In this document: positions 8,710 to 16,357 of the stretch, piece by piece
How the letters are laid out: each line of letters begins with the position of its first letter
Numbering within the stretch: the stretch's first letter is position 1
Assembly (NCBI RefSeq): GCF_023544445.1
Contig: NZ_JALPVJ010000005.1
Coordinates: 62,001 to 126,000, forward strand
Origin: Actinoplanes sp. M2I2
GTDB taxonomy: Bacteria; Actinomycetota; Actinomycetes; Mycobacteriales; Micromonosporaceae
Direction: 5' to 3'
DNA length: 64,000 nt
The notes under the pieces: generated by a model
The model's input: only the letters and a program-made list of their open reading frames with translations
Database searches by the model: none
What the model was told of the DNA's origin: nothing
Position numbers and translations under genes: made by a program

Positions 8710-11700
8710 TTATGCGTCCTTTTCCGGCCTGATCACGTCTTCGCCCCCGGAGTCGTCGGCACGGTTGCCCCCCGCATCCTGTCCGCCCCCGGTTGATGCC
8801 TCGCCCCGGGCAAGCGTCTGAGTGACGATCGCCGGGAAACTGACGGTAGCCGCATCGGCAAAGGATCCGCCGCTTGGGCGAGCATCAATGTCCGTGTCGT
8901 CCGCATTGGACCGATCTTCAGATGCGGAATCCGACACTGGGCTCCCGTTCCCGGTGCGCTTCGCCTTGCCGGCAGCGTCGGGTCCAATACTCTCCGTACT
9001 GTCATCCTGCGCCAGATAACGAGCTGCGTCGATGCGTCCACGCGTGGTCCCCTTTTGCAGGGCGCTCATGATGCTGCGCATCTGCTCGGGCGAGCGGAAC
9101 TGTGCCGGCGGCTCGTCCCGCGGCTCGCCGGCCGGGCGGCGCAGTTGCGGCACCAGGTTGGCCTGGCGCACCCGGCGGGGCAGACCGTCCTCGGTGGCGC
9201 TGGTCACCGCGCCACCCGGAGGCGGCGCCGCGGTGGTCCCGCCGAAGGCCGGCGCGACCGGGATCGGAGCTGCTGGGCCCGAAGCTGCTGGGCTGGGGGT
9301 TGCTGGGCTCGGGGTTGCTGGGCTCGGTGTTGCTGGGCTCGGGGTTGCTGGGCTCGGAGCTGCTTGAGGCGCAGCCGCTCGCCTTGGTGCGACGTGGTTC
9401 GGGGCCGGTCGGCCCGGGACGGCGTGATCCGGTGCGGGTCGGTTCGGGACGGCCGGTGGGAAGGGAACGGCCGGTGGCGCGCCGGCCGGCGGCGCGGCGG
9501 ACACAAGCGATGCCGGCGGGACGAACGGCGCCGGCGGGACGAACGGTGCCGGCGGGGCCGGTGCCATCGGCGCGGAGTTGCGGGGAACCGAGCGCTGCGC
9601 GGGGATCCTGGAACGCTGCGGCAACTCGACCGTCGCCGCCTCCCCCTCGCTCGCGGCCAGGCCGCTCGCGGCCGGGTCACTCGCGGCCAGGCCGCTCGCG
9701 GCCGGGTCACTCGCGGTCGGGTCGCTTGTGGCCGGGTCGGCCGGGCGGCGTACGCGCCGGCGCTGGACCAGGCCGTCCTTGCTCAAGCCCTCGGCGACCG
9801 AGCTCGGGGCCGGGCCGCCGACGCCCACCGGCGGGCGGTGGTGCTCGCCGGTGACCGCGCCCCCGGCCAGGAGCCCGGAATCGGGGACGGGTGCGGCGCC
9901 GCCGGTGAGCGGCCGGCCCGCGGCCGTCACCTGCCGCAGTTGCTCGGTGCCCTGCCACTGGAGCGCGGCCAGCGAGGGGCGGGACGGGTCGTCGGAACCC
10001 GAGCCGACCAGCGGACGCTCTCCTGTGGACGATCCGGACCCGGGCGCGCCGCCCGGCGCGGCGGCCATCAGCTCACCCGGCACCAGCACGATCGCGGTGA
10101 CGCCGGCGTACACGGACGCCCGCAGCGACACCCGGATGCCGTGCCGGTGGGCGAGCTGGGCCACCACGAACAGGCCCAGGCGGGCACTGTCGGCCGGATC
10201 GAAGTCGGGCGGCTCGGCCAGGCGGCGGTTGGCCTCGTCGATCGCCTCGGGCGTCATGCCGAGGCCGCGGTCCTCGATCTCGATGCCGTACCCGTTGGGC
10301 AGGGCCTGACCGGAGACCTGCACGCGGGTCTGGGGCGGCGAGAAGGACGCCGCGTTCTCCAGCAGCTCGGCCAGCAGGTGAATGACGTCGCCGACCGCGC
10401 GGCCCAGCACCGCGGCCGACTCGACCGCCCGGATGTCGACGCGCTTGTAGTCCTCGACCTCGCTGATCGCGCCCCGGACGACGTCGATCACCGGAACCGG
10501 GTTGCGCCAGCCGCGGCCGGGGGCGGCGCCGGCCAGGATGACCAGGTCTTCCGCGTGGCGGCGCATCCGGGTGGCCAGGTGGTCGACGCGGTAGAGGTCC
10601 TCGAGCTCCTGCGGTTCGGTCTCGCGACGCTCCATGCGGTCGAGCAGGGCGAGCTGGCGGTGCAACAGGGTCTGGCTGCGCCGGGCGATGTTGAGGAACA
10701 CCTCGTTGAGCCCGCGCCGGACGTTCGCCTCCTCGACCGCGGACTGCAGCGCCGTCCGTTGCACCTCGTTGAAGGCCTGACCGAGCTGGCCGATCTCGTC
10801 GCGGCCGTACTCGAGCGGCGGGGTCTCAACCTCGACGTCGACGTCGTCGCCGCGCTGGAGCCGGCGGACCACGCCGGGCAGCCGCTCGGCCGCCATCTCG
10901 CGGGCCTCACCGTGCAGGCGGCGCAGCCGGCCGACGATGGAACGACCGACCCGCACCGACAGGTAGAGCGACGTGGCCAGGGCGGCCAGCCCGAGCACAC
11001 CGGCCAGGCCGAGGCGGATCAGCACCCGCTCGGCGACGGGCCGCGCCCGGTCGGTGAGCGAGTCGGTCGCCGCCAGCTCGAACCCGCGCAGCTCCTGGGC
11101 CACGGCCACGTACGCCGGCCGGAAGTCGGAGCTGCTCACCGGGGTGGCGACGCCGTCGCGGCTCTGCTGCACCACCTGGTTGAGCAAGGTGTCGAGCCGG
11201 TCGTAGGCGGTGCCGCTGCGCAACTGGGCGAAGGCGGTGCGGTCGCTCTCGGCCATGTCCTCCACGCCCCGCTCGAGCAGGAAGCGGGCGGTGCCGACGT
11301 CCTGGATGAGCTGGGCGCGCAGCTCCGGGGTGAAACGGCCCGCGGCGGTGGCCCCGCCGACCAGGGCGTCGACCCGGCTCAGGTATTCCTGGCCGTGCCC
11401 CACGGTCGTGAGCGCCCGCAGTTCGCCGTCGATCTGCTCGTCGTTGAAGGTGGCGGTGGCCGCGAACGTCTGGAAGCCGGCGCCGATCACGCTGTTGAAC
11501 AGGCCCTGCGCGCCGATCTGGTCCATCGCCCGGCGGTCGATGTGCCCGCGGTTGCCGGTCAGGCTGGCGAGCTGGGTGAGGAACTGGTCGATGCGGCCGC
11601 GCAGCGCGGCACTGGTCGCGTCGCGCGCCTCGTCACCCTCGGCGAGCCGGCGGAACGTGGCGATCGACCGGTCGGTGGCGCTGCGCTGGTCGAGCAGGGC

Positions 11701-11943
11701 CTGTGCCGGCGGGCCGGTGCCGGCCAGGTACTCGACGCTGAACAGGCGCTCGCGCTGCAGCTGACCGACCAGCTCGATGCCGGGGTTGCCGACGTTGTCC
11801 AGCACCGTGCGGGCGGACAGCAGGTTGAACGCCGGGCCGGCGGTGAGCGCCGTCGCGAAGAGCCACAGCGCCAGCACAGCCGTCAACGGGACGGCGGCGA
11901 GCACGATGATCTTCGAACGAATCGACCAGTGACGCTTCTTCAT
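8710..11943 (-). CDS. cvnA: Nitrate/nitrite-sensor-type histidine kinase-like protein (CvnA-type)
   Basis: 1077 aa. A basic N-terminus and first membrane helix (about residues 10-30) lead to an extracellular NIT sensor (about 35-310) with QLQRERLFSVEYLAG, a second helix near 325-345, a HAMP linker, a dimerisation region (RRSQTLLHRQLALLDRMERRE) and a HATPase domain (LLAELLENAASFSPP N-box, EIEDRGLGM, DSARLGLFVVAQLAHRHGI). The last 350 residues are disordered, Pro/Ala-rich and repetitive, ending with conserved motifs GLPRRVRQANLVPQLR and MSALQKGTTRGR. I chose the ATG at 11943 because it precedes the KKRHWSIRSKI membrane entry. The usual phosphoacceptor His motif is not obvious, as in other CvnA proteins. 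Confidence 0.88.
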   Translation of the reverse strand: MKKRHWSIRSKIIVLAAVPLTAVLALWLFATALTAGPAFNLLSARTVLDNVGNPGIELVGQLQRERLFSVEYLAGTGPPAQALLDQRSATDRSIATFRRLAEGDEARDATSAALRGRIDQFLTQLASLTGNRGHIDRRAMDQIGAQGLFNSVIGAGFQTFAATATFNDEQIDGELRALTTVGHGQEYLSRVDALVGGATAAGRFTPELRAQLIQDVGTARFLLERGVEDMAESDRTAFAQLRSGTAYDRLDTLLNQVVQQSRDGVATPVSSSDFRPAYVAVAQELRGFELAATDSLTDRARPVAERVLIRLGLAGVLGLAALATSLYLSVRVGRSIVGRLRRLHGEAREMAAERLPGVVRRLQRGDDVDVEVETPPLEYGRDEIGQLGQAFNEVQRTALQSAVEEANVRRGLNEVFLNIARRSQTLLHRQLALLDRMERRETEPQELEDLYRVDHLATRMRRHAEDLVILAGAAPGRGWRNPVPVIDVVRGAISEVEDYKRVDIRAVESAAVLGRAVGDVIHLLAELLENAASFSPPQTRVQVSGQALPNGYGIEIEDRGLGMTPEAIDEANRRLAEPPDFDPADSARLGLFVVAQLAHRHGIRVSLRASVYAGVTAIVLVPGELMAAAPGGAPGSGSSTGERPLVGSGSDDPSRPSLAALQWQGTEQLRQVTAAGRPLTGGAAPVPDSGLLAGGAVTGEHHRPPVGVGGPAPSSVAEGLSKDGLVQRRRVRRPADPATSDPTASDPAASGLAASDPAASGLAASEGEAATVELPQRSRIPAQRSVPRNSAPMAPAPPAPFVPPAPFVPPASLVSAAPPAGAPPAVPFPPAVPNRPAPDHAVPGRPAPNHVAPRRAAAPQAAPSPATPSPATPSPATPSPATPSPAASGPAAPIPVAPAFGGTTAAPPPGGAVTSATEDGLPRRVRQANLVPQLRRPAGEPRDEPPAQFRSPEQMRSIMSALQKGTTRGRIDAARYLAQDDSTESIGPDAAGKAKRTGNGSPVSDSASEDRSNADDTDIDARPSGGSFADAATVSFPAIVTQTLARGEASTGGGQDAGGNRADDSGGEDVIRPEKDA
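9283..9366. repeat. 15-bp in-frame tandem repeat inside cvnA
   Basis: About six near-identical 15-bp copies of TTGCTGGGCTCGGGG encode a (PATPS)n stretch in the disordered tail. A second, roughly 30-bp repeat near 9650-9720 encodes alternating SDPAASGLAA segments. Copy number may vary between strains. Confidence 0.85.
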
Positions 11944-12021
11944 CAGGCTCCGCTCTTCCGGGCGTACGCCCTCGGGAGGATACGGAAAACCGGCAGGGCG
12001 AGCCACCGGGGCGGCGTACCG

Positions 12022-12043
12022 AAAAAGGGTTTAGGTCCTTTTT
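12022..12043. promoter_or_regulatory. Inverted repeat upstream of cvnA
   Basis: AAAAAGG and CCTTTTT form a perfect 7-bp dyad around an 8-nt centre, 79 bp upstream of the cvnA start in the divergent space with the gene at 12187. It could be an operator or a weak terminator. No direct evidence for either. Confidence 0.4.
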
Positions 12044-12186
12044 GGCTGCTGAGATTGGCACGGCTTGTCCGGTCGGCCTTGTGACAGTGTGATCACGCAG
12101 TTACCCGAAGGCGCGAAACGGAGGTGCGGGAACGGGATTGACGGGACACCCCGGATGGGAATAACGGGTTTGGATTAGGAGGCCCC

Positions 12187-12849
12187 ATGTCCCCCACAGC
12201 CGCGATCATCCTGATCGTCGTCGTCCTCATCGTCATCGCCGCGATCCTCTTCGGCATCCGCGCGATGCGTCGGAAGCAGTTGCAGAACACCTTCGGGCCG
12301 GAGTACGACCGTGTGGTCGCCGACTCCGGCAGCCGCACCGAGGGCGAGAAGGAGCTTCGCGAGCGCGAGAAGAGGCATGCCTCGCTCGAGCTGAAGCCGC
12401 TCTCCCCCGAGGCGCAGGCCACCTACTCGGCGAACTGGGAGGAAGTGCAGATCCAGTTCGTCGACGACCCGCAGCAGGCGGTCACCGCCGCCGACGAGCT
12501 CGTCACCCGGCTGATCGCCGAGCGAGGCTACCCGACCGGCGAGTACGACGACCGGCTGGCCGACCTCTCCGTCGAGCACGCCCGCACGCTGGAGCACTAC
12601 CGCCACGCGCACGAGATCAGCCAGCGCAACACCGCGGGCGAAGCAGGCACCGAAGACCTCCGGCAGGCGCTCGTGCACTACCGGGCGCTCTTCGCCGACC
12701 TGCTCGGCACCAACCCGGTGTCGTCGACCACCACCACGCCGGAATCCACCTCGACCGCCTCCAGCTCGGATCACGCTGCCACCGGAACCCCGGCGCCCGC
12801 TCCTCGCACGGCCGCCGACGATTCCCCCGCCCGCGACACCAGCCGCTAG
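12187..12849 (+). CDS. Single-pass membrane protein of unknown function, shares C-terminal domain with next gene
   Basis: 220 aa. An N-terminal membrane helix (about residues 5-24, IILIVVVLIVIAAILFGI) is followed by a basic charge cluster, so the rest is probably cytoplasmic. A conserved helical domain at about 80-180 contains NWEEVQIQFVDDPQQAVTAA, DELVTRLIAERG and LRQALVHYRALFADLLG. The tail is Ser/Thr/Pro-rich. The same domain occurs at the C-terminus of the next gene, 11 bp downstream, and the two likely form an operon. SD TTAGGAGG sits 4-6 nt before the ATG. Function is unknown. Confidence 0.8.
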   Translation: MSPTAAIILIVVVLIVIAAILFGIRAMRRKQLQNTFGPEYDRVVADSGSRTEGEKELREREKRHASLELKPLSPEAQATYSANWEEVQIQFVDDPQQAVTAADELVTRLIAERGYPTGEYDDRLADLSVEHARTLEHYRHAHEISQRNTAGEAGTEDLRQALVHYRALFADLLGTNPVSSTTTTPESTSTASSSDHAATGTPAPAPRTAADDSPARDTSR

Positions 12850-12860
12850 GAGCCGCCGCC

Positions 12861-13883
12861 ATGAAGTTCTTCTCCAACGAGAAAGACACCGAGACCGAGA
12901 ACGACCCGCAGGCCGACCCCGACCGTACGCAGCACATCTCGTCCGCGCCGGTGACCGTGCCGCCGCAGCGCGCCGGATCGCCCTGGAGCGACGCGCCACG
13001 CGACCCGGCCGGCACCGCCGACGCCGCGCGTGACGTGGACGGCCCCGCGCGGGACGGGGACGGTTTCCCCACGACGCCGACGTACAGCCCGGAGACGCCG
13101 GTCGGTGCGCACGCCGCCGAGGCGCCCGGCCGTTCGCGCGACGACTCGCCGGTCGACCTTCCGCTGACCGACCCGGGGACCGACGCGCCCGAAAAGACGG
13201 CGATCAAGGACGAGGGCACGTTCGACAGCCCGCGGGCGGTCGACCCGGCCACGGGCGACAGGCTCGACGGCGACCGGGTGGGCGGGGACGCCTCGGTCAA
13301 GGACGACGGGACGTTCGACAGCCCCCGGGCGGTCGACCCGGCAACCGGGGACACGCTCGACAGCTCGGATCGGGTCGGCAGCTCCGACCAGGCCGACAGC
13401 TCCGACCGGGCCGACAGTTCCAACCGGGCCGACAGTTCCAACCGGGCCGACAGCTCCGATCGGCTTGACAGCGAGGACTTCCAGCGGGTGTCGGAGACTC
13501 CGGCGGCTCCGGTTGCCGAGGCCGCCGCGGTGCCGGTTGCCGTCGCACCCGCCGTCGTCGCGGCCGCGCCCGCGTCCTCGGCCAGTGCCTCGACTGCCGG
13601 TTCAGCCACCGGCTCGACGGCCGGATCGTCTGCCGGGTCCAAGCTGCTGCCGGACGGGGACGCGTTCGCCGACCGGTTCCGCGACATCCAGCTGCGTTTC
13701 GTGGACGAGCCCAAGGAGGCCACCGCCGAGGCCGCCACGCTCGTGGGCGAGGCCGTCGACAAGCTGACCAGCGCGCTCAAGGCTCAGCGGGACGGCCTGG
13801 CCGGCAACTCCGATGACACCGAGAAGCTGCGGGTCGAACTGCGGGCGTACCGGGACATTCTCAACCGCCTCCTCGCGCTCTGA
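12861..13883 (+). CDS. Acidic, repeat-rich protein of unknown function sharing a domain with upstream gene
   Basis: 340 aa with no signal peptide. Residues about 1-260 are low-complexity and acidic. They hold a duplicated segment around TFDSPRAVDPATGD and six hexapeptide copies of type DSSDRA. Residues about 262-340 form a helical domain (FRDIQLRFVDEPKEATAEAATLV, LRVELRAYRDILNRLLAL) clearly related to the domain in the preceding membrane protein. A soluble partner of that protein is a reasonable guess. Followed by a strong hairpin at 13900. Confidence 0.8.
   Translation: MKFFSNEKDTETENDPQADPDRTQHISSAPVTVPPQRAGSPWSDAPRDPAGTADAARDVDGPARDGDGFPTTPTYSPETPVGAHAAEAPGRSRDDSPVDLPLTDPGTDAPEKTAIKDEGTFDSPRAVDPATGDRLDGDRVGGDASVKDDGTFDSPRAVDPATGDTLDSSDRVGSSDQADSSDRADSSNRADSSNRADSSDRLDSEDFQRVSETPAAPVAEAAAVPVAVAPAVVAAAPASSASASTAGSATGSTAGSSAGSKLLPDGDAFADRFRDIQLRFVDEPKEATAEAATLVGEAVDKLTSALKAQRDGLAGNSDDTEKLRVELRAYRDILNRLLAL
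13359..13466. repeat. Six 18-bp tandem repeats (coding)
   Basis: Units of the form GACAGCTCCGACCGGGCC, six in a row and in frame, encode D/G-S-S-D/N-R/Q-A/V/L hexapeptides within the acidic region. Confidence 0.9.
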
Positions 13884-13899
13884 CACTTTCAGCACCGTC

Positions 13900-13924
13900 A
13901 AGGGGAGCCCATCGGGCTCCCCTT
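13900..13924. terminator. Hairpin terminator after 12187-13883 operon
   Basis: A perfect 11-bp stem, AAGGGGAGCCC and GGGCTCCCCTT with a 3-nt ATC loop, lies 17 bp after the stop. There is no T-run, which is common for actinobacterial terminators. Confidence 0.75.
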
Positions 13925-13942
13925 CGGCGTTAGCGTGCCGTC

Positions 13943-14920
13943 ATGCGCGCCGATCGCCTGCTCTCGCTCCTGCTGCTCCTGCAGACCCGGGGACGGATGA
14001 CCGCGCAGGACCTCGCCGGCGAGCTCGAGGTCTCGGTACGCACGGTCTATCGCGACATCGACTCGCTGGGCGCGGCCGGTGTGCCGGTCTACGCCGACCG
14101 CGGTCCGGCCGGCGGCTACCAGCTGCTCGACGGCTACCGGACCCGGCTCACCGGGCTCACGTCGGACGAGGCGGGCACGCTGTTCCTGGCCGGGATGCCC
14201 GGGCCGGCCGCCGAGCTGGGCCTCGGGTCGGTGCTGGCGGCCGCGCAGCTCAAACTGCGGGCGTCGCTTCCGGGCGAACTGGCCGACCGGGCCGACCGCG
14301 TACGGGAGAGGTTCCACCTGGACGCGCCGGGATGGTTCCGGGCCGACGAGCCGGTGCCGCACCTCTCCACCGTGGCCGACGCCGTGTGGAGCGCACGCCG
14401 GCTCGAGGTGCGATACCGGCGGTGGAAGACGCCGCGCGAGGTGACCCGCACCCTGCATCCGCTGGGCGTGGTGCTCAAGGCCGGCCGGTGGTATCTGGTC
14501 GCGGCCACGGACACGCGGACCACGGCCTACCGGGTGGCGAACATTCTGGAGGCCGAGCTGCTGGACGAGCCGGCGTCGCGCCCCGGCGACTTCGATCTGG
14601 CCGCGTTCTGGCGGGAGTGGACCGCAGGGTACGAGCAGAGCGTCTACACCGCGGCGGCGACCGTGCGGATGACCGCGGTGGCGCTCGGGCGGATGGCGTA
14701 CATCTTCCCGCCCGAGATGGCGCGGGTGGCGCGGGCCGAGGCCGGGGAACCCGACGAAGCCGGGTGGGTGGTGACCCGGGTGCCGATCGAATCGGTGCGG
14801 CACGGGCACATCGAGCTGCTCAAGCTGGGCGCCGAGGCCGAGGTGCTGGATCCGCCGGAGCTCCGTGCGGCGTTCACCGAGACGGCGCGCGGACTCGGCG
14901 CGACCTACCTGTCCTCCTGA
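13943..14920 (+). CDS. HTH/WYL-domain transcriptional regulator (YafY/DeoR type)
   Basis: 325 aa. The N-terminal helix-turn-helix is RADRLLSLLLLLQTRGRMTAQDLAGELEVSVRTVYRDIDSL, followed by the WYL effector domain (residues about 140-225; VRYRRW, HPLGVVLKAGRWYLVA) and a C-terminal WCX-type region. WYL domains bind nucleotides or oligonucleotides and often control stress or defence genes. No target is evident next to it. It is close to a second regulator of the same class at 24638. Confidence 0.88.
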   Translation: MRADRLLSLLLLLQTRGRMTAQDLAGELEVSVRTVYRDIDSLGAAGVPVYADRGPAGGYQLLDGYRTRLTGLTSDEAGTLFLAGMPGPAAELGLGSVLAAAQLKLRASLPGELADRADRVRERFHLDAPGWFRADEPVPHLSTVADAVWSARRLEVRYRRWKTPREVTRTLHPLGVVLKAGRWYLVAATDTRTTAYRVANILEAELLDEPASRPGDFDLAAFWREWTAGYEQSVYTAAATVRMTAVALGRMAYIFPPEMARVARAEAGEPDEAGWVVTRVPIESVRHGHIELLKLGAEAEVLDPPELRAAFTETARGLGATYLSS

Positions 14921-14957
14921 GCCGGACTCGGGGAACTCCGGGGACTCGGCTTTCCGA

Positions 14958-15011
14958 GCTGCTTACCTGCTGTTCGCTGCCTACCTGTTGTTCGCTGCCT
15001 ACCTGTTGTTC
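14958..15011. repeat. Three 18-bp tandem repeats across a stop codon
   Basis: Units 14958-14975, 14976-14993 and 14994-15011 read GCTGCYTACCTGYTGTTC; the first differs from the others at two positions. The stop codon of the minus-strand gene 14999-15580 lies inside the third unit, so the other two copies duplicate that gene's last codons plus stop. Confidence 0.9.
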
Positions 15012-15580
15012 GAGGAGACGAAGTTGCCCACCCTGCCACCGTCGGGCGCCGGGTCCTCGTAGGTCCAGTCCTCGTCGTCGTCCGGCGGGTAACTGGTCTC
15101 GTCCTCGAGCGGGCCGTCCGTCTCGGCCGGGTCGGTCGTGGGCGCGGTGGTCGACTCGGACGGGCTGGCTGGGTCGGTCGGCTCCGTCGGGCTGGTCGCG
15201 CCGGGGCCGGTCGGGTCGGCCGGCTCCGTCGGCTCGGTCGGCTCGGTGGTAGCGGTCGGCTCGGTCGTCGGCGCGGTGGTCGACCGGGACGGCTCCGGGG
15301 TGGAGCTCGCGCTCCGGGACGGCTCGGCCATGGGCGCACTGGTCAGCGGGAGAACATTGGCCCGCGGATCGGCGTCGATGCCGGCCTTGCTGGTCTGCTC
15401 GCCCGCACCGGTGCCGCCGAGCAGCTCGTGGCCGGCCTTCTCGGCGCCCTGCTGACCGACGACCGGCGGACGAAGCGGTGCCTGCTGCGGATCCGGTCCG
15501 AGTTGCACACCCATCCACAGCGCGGGCCCGAGCCCGACCGCGACGATCGCTCCGAAGAGCGCCAACGGCCCCCGCTCCAT
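14999..15580 (-). CDS. Membrane-anchored Thr/Pro/Ser/Glu-rich protein of unknown function
   Basis: 193 aa. One N-terminal hydrophobic helix (LALFGAIVAVGLGPALWMGV) is followed by a long disordered segment rich in TEPTEPT, SPTEPTD and TTAPTT motifs, then an acidic tail with DDDEDWTYEDP. It is probably anchored in the membrane with an extracellular linker-like body. No catalytic domain is visible. The 3' end lies in a tandem repeat. Confidence 0.65.
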   Translation of the reverse strand: MERGPLALFGAIVAVGLGPALWMGVQLGPDPQQAPLRPPVVGQQGAEKAGHELLGGTGAGEQTSKAGIDADPRANVLPLTSAPMAEPSRSASSTPEPSRSTTAPTTEPTATTEPTEPTEPADPTGPGATSPTEPTDPASPSESTTAPTTDPAETDGPLEDETSYPPDDDEDWTYEDPAPDGGRVGNFVSSNNR

Positions 15581-16142
15581 GTCTCGGCCTCCCCCGCCTC
15601 GATGGGAATCATCCTGCCGGTCCGGGCGTCTAACTACCCCTTATCGGAAGCGGTAAAGCGAACGTTGCGCAAGCTTATTGTGACGTGAGGTGACGTCTGG
15701 CTTGCTACTCCGTCGCCAATGCGACTCCCTATGCCGGGTATCACGGACCGTCCACACGAGAAGTTCACTGAGCGTGATGCCCCTTTGAGCACAGTCTGCG
15801 AGTGCGTCCTCACGACAGGTCGATCAAGCGGCCCGCCACGATCAGCTAAAGGGCCCCCGACCTGCATCGACAGGCGCCGAGCGGGTGGGCGACGGCTCCT
15901 GGCTCCCGGACGCAAACCCATCGGCATCCGACATTCCTTATGACCCGAACGCATCGTGTCCGCAGACACATGACCAGCAGGAACGATCTTGAATGGCAAC
16001 CACCGCAGACCTGCCACTGAGCACGTCACGTGAGCAAGCACACGCTCGACCACCGATGGCACGGGGGGGGGGGGTCGAACGCGACGTGGGCGGTCGGCTG
16101 CAACGTGGCCGGGCCGGTCGGACGAGAGTGGGTGGAATCGCT
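15581..16142. other. Non-coding stretch with a 12-G homopolymer
   Basis: No open frame here has convincing codon bias or a recognisable motif. It contains the 5' region of the gene ending at 15580 and a run of 12 G at 16063-16074. I see no tRNA, riboswitch or mobile element. Confidence 0.5.
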
Positions 16143-16334
16143 CGGCGACCACGACGTGAGTGAGTCGTCGACCACGACATGAGGGAGCCTGTCGACCACG
16201 ACATGAGCGAGCCCACCGACCACCACGTGAGCAAGCCCGTCGACCACGACATGAGCGAGCCCACCGACCACCACGTGAGCAAGCCCGTCGACCACGACAT
16301 GAGCGAGCCCACCGACCACCACGTGAGCGAGCCG
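16143..16334. repeat. Eight 24-bp tandem repeats (alternating A/B units)
   Basis: Eight 24-bp units. The first two (16143-16190) are degenerate; the last six (16191-16334) alternate GTCGACCACGACATGAGCGA... and ACCGACCACCACGTGAGCAA..., so the higher-order period is 48 bp. The array ends 24 bp after the stop of the M48 peptidase gene, which is read towards it, so it probably lies in that gene's 3' untranslated region. Confidence 0.9.
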
Positions 16335-16357
16335 GTCGAGCGGGACTGGCTCTGCGG

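Noticed and set aside
15650..16050. Cyclic-di-AMP (ydaO-type) riboswitch
   Set aside because: Searched by eye for the conserved motifs on both strands; only loose matches, and no suitable downstream wall-hydrolase gene.
15634..16152. Minus-strand 172-codon frame upstream of 14999-15580
   Set aside because: Ends inside repeats and shows no domain, bias or SD; more likely untranslated DNA.
16143..16334. CRISPR array
   Set aside because: The 24-bp units are directly adjacent without unique spacers and alternate between two versions; no cas genes.
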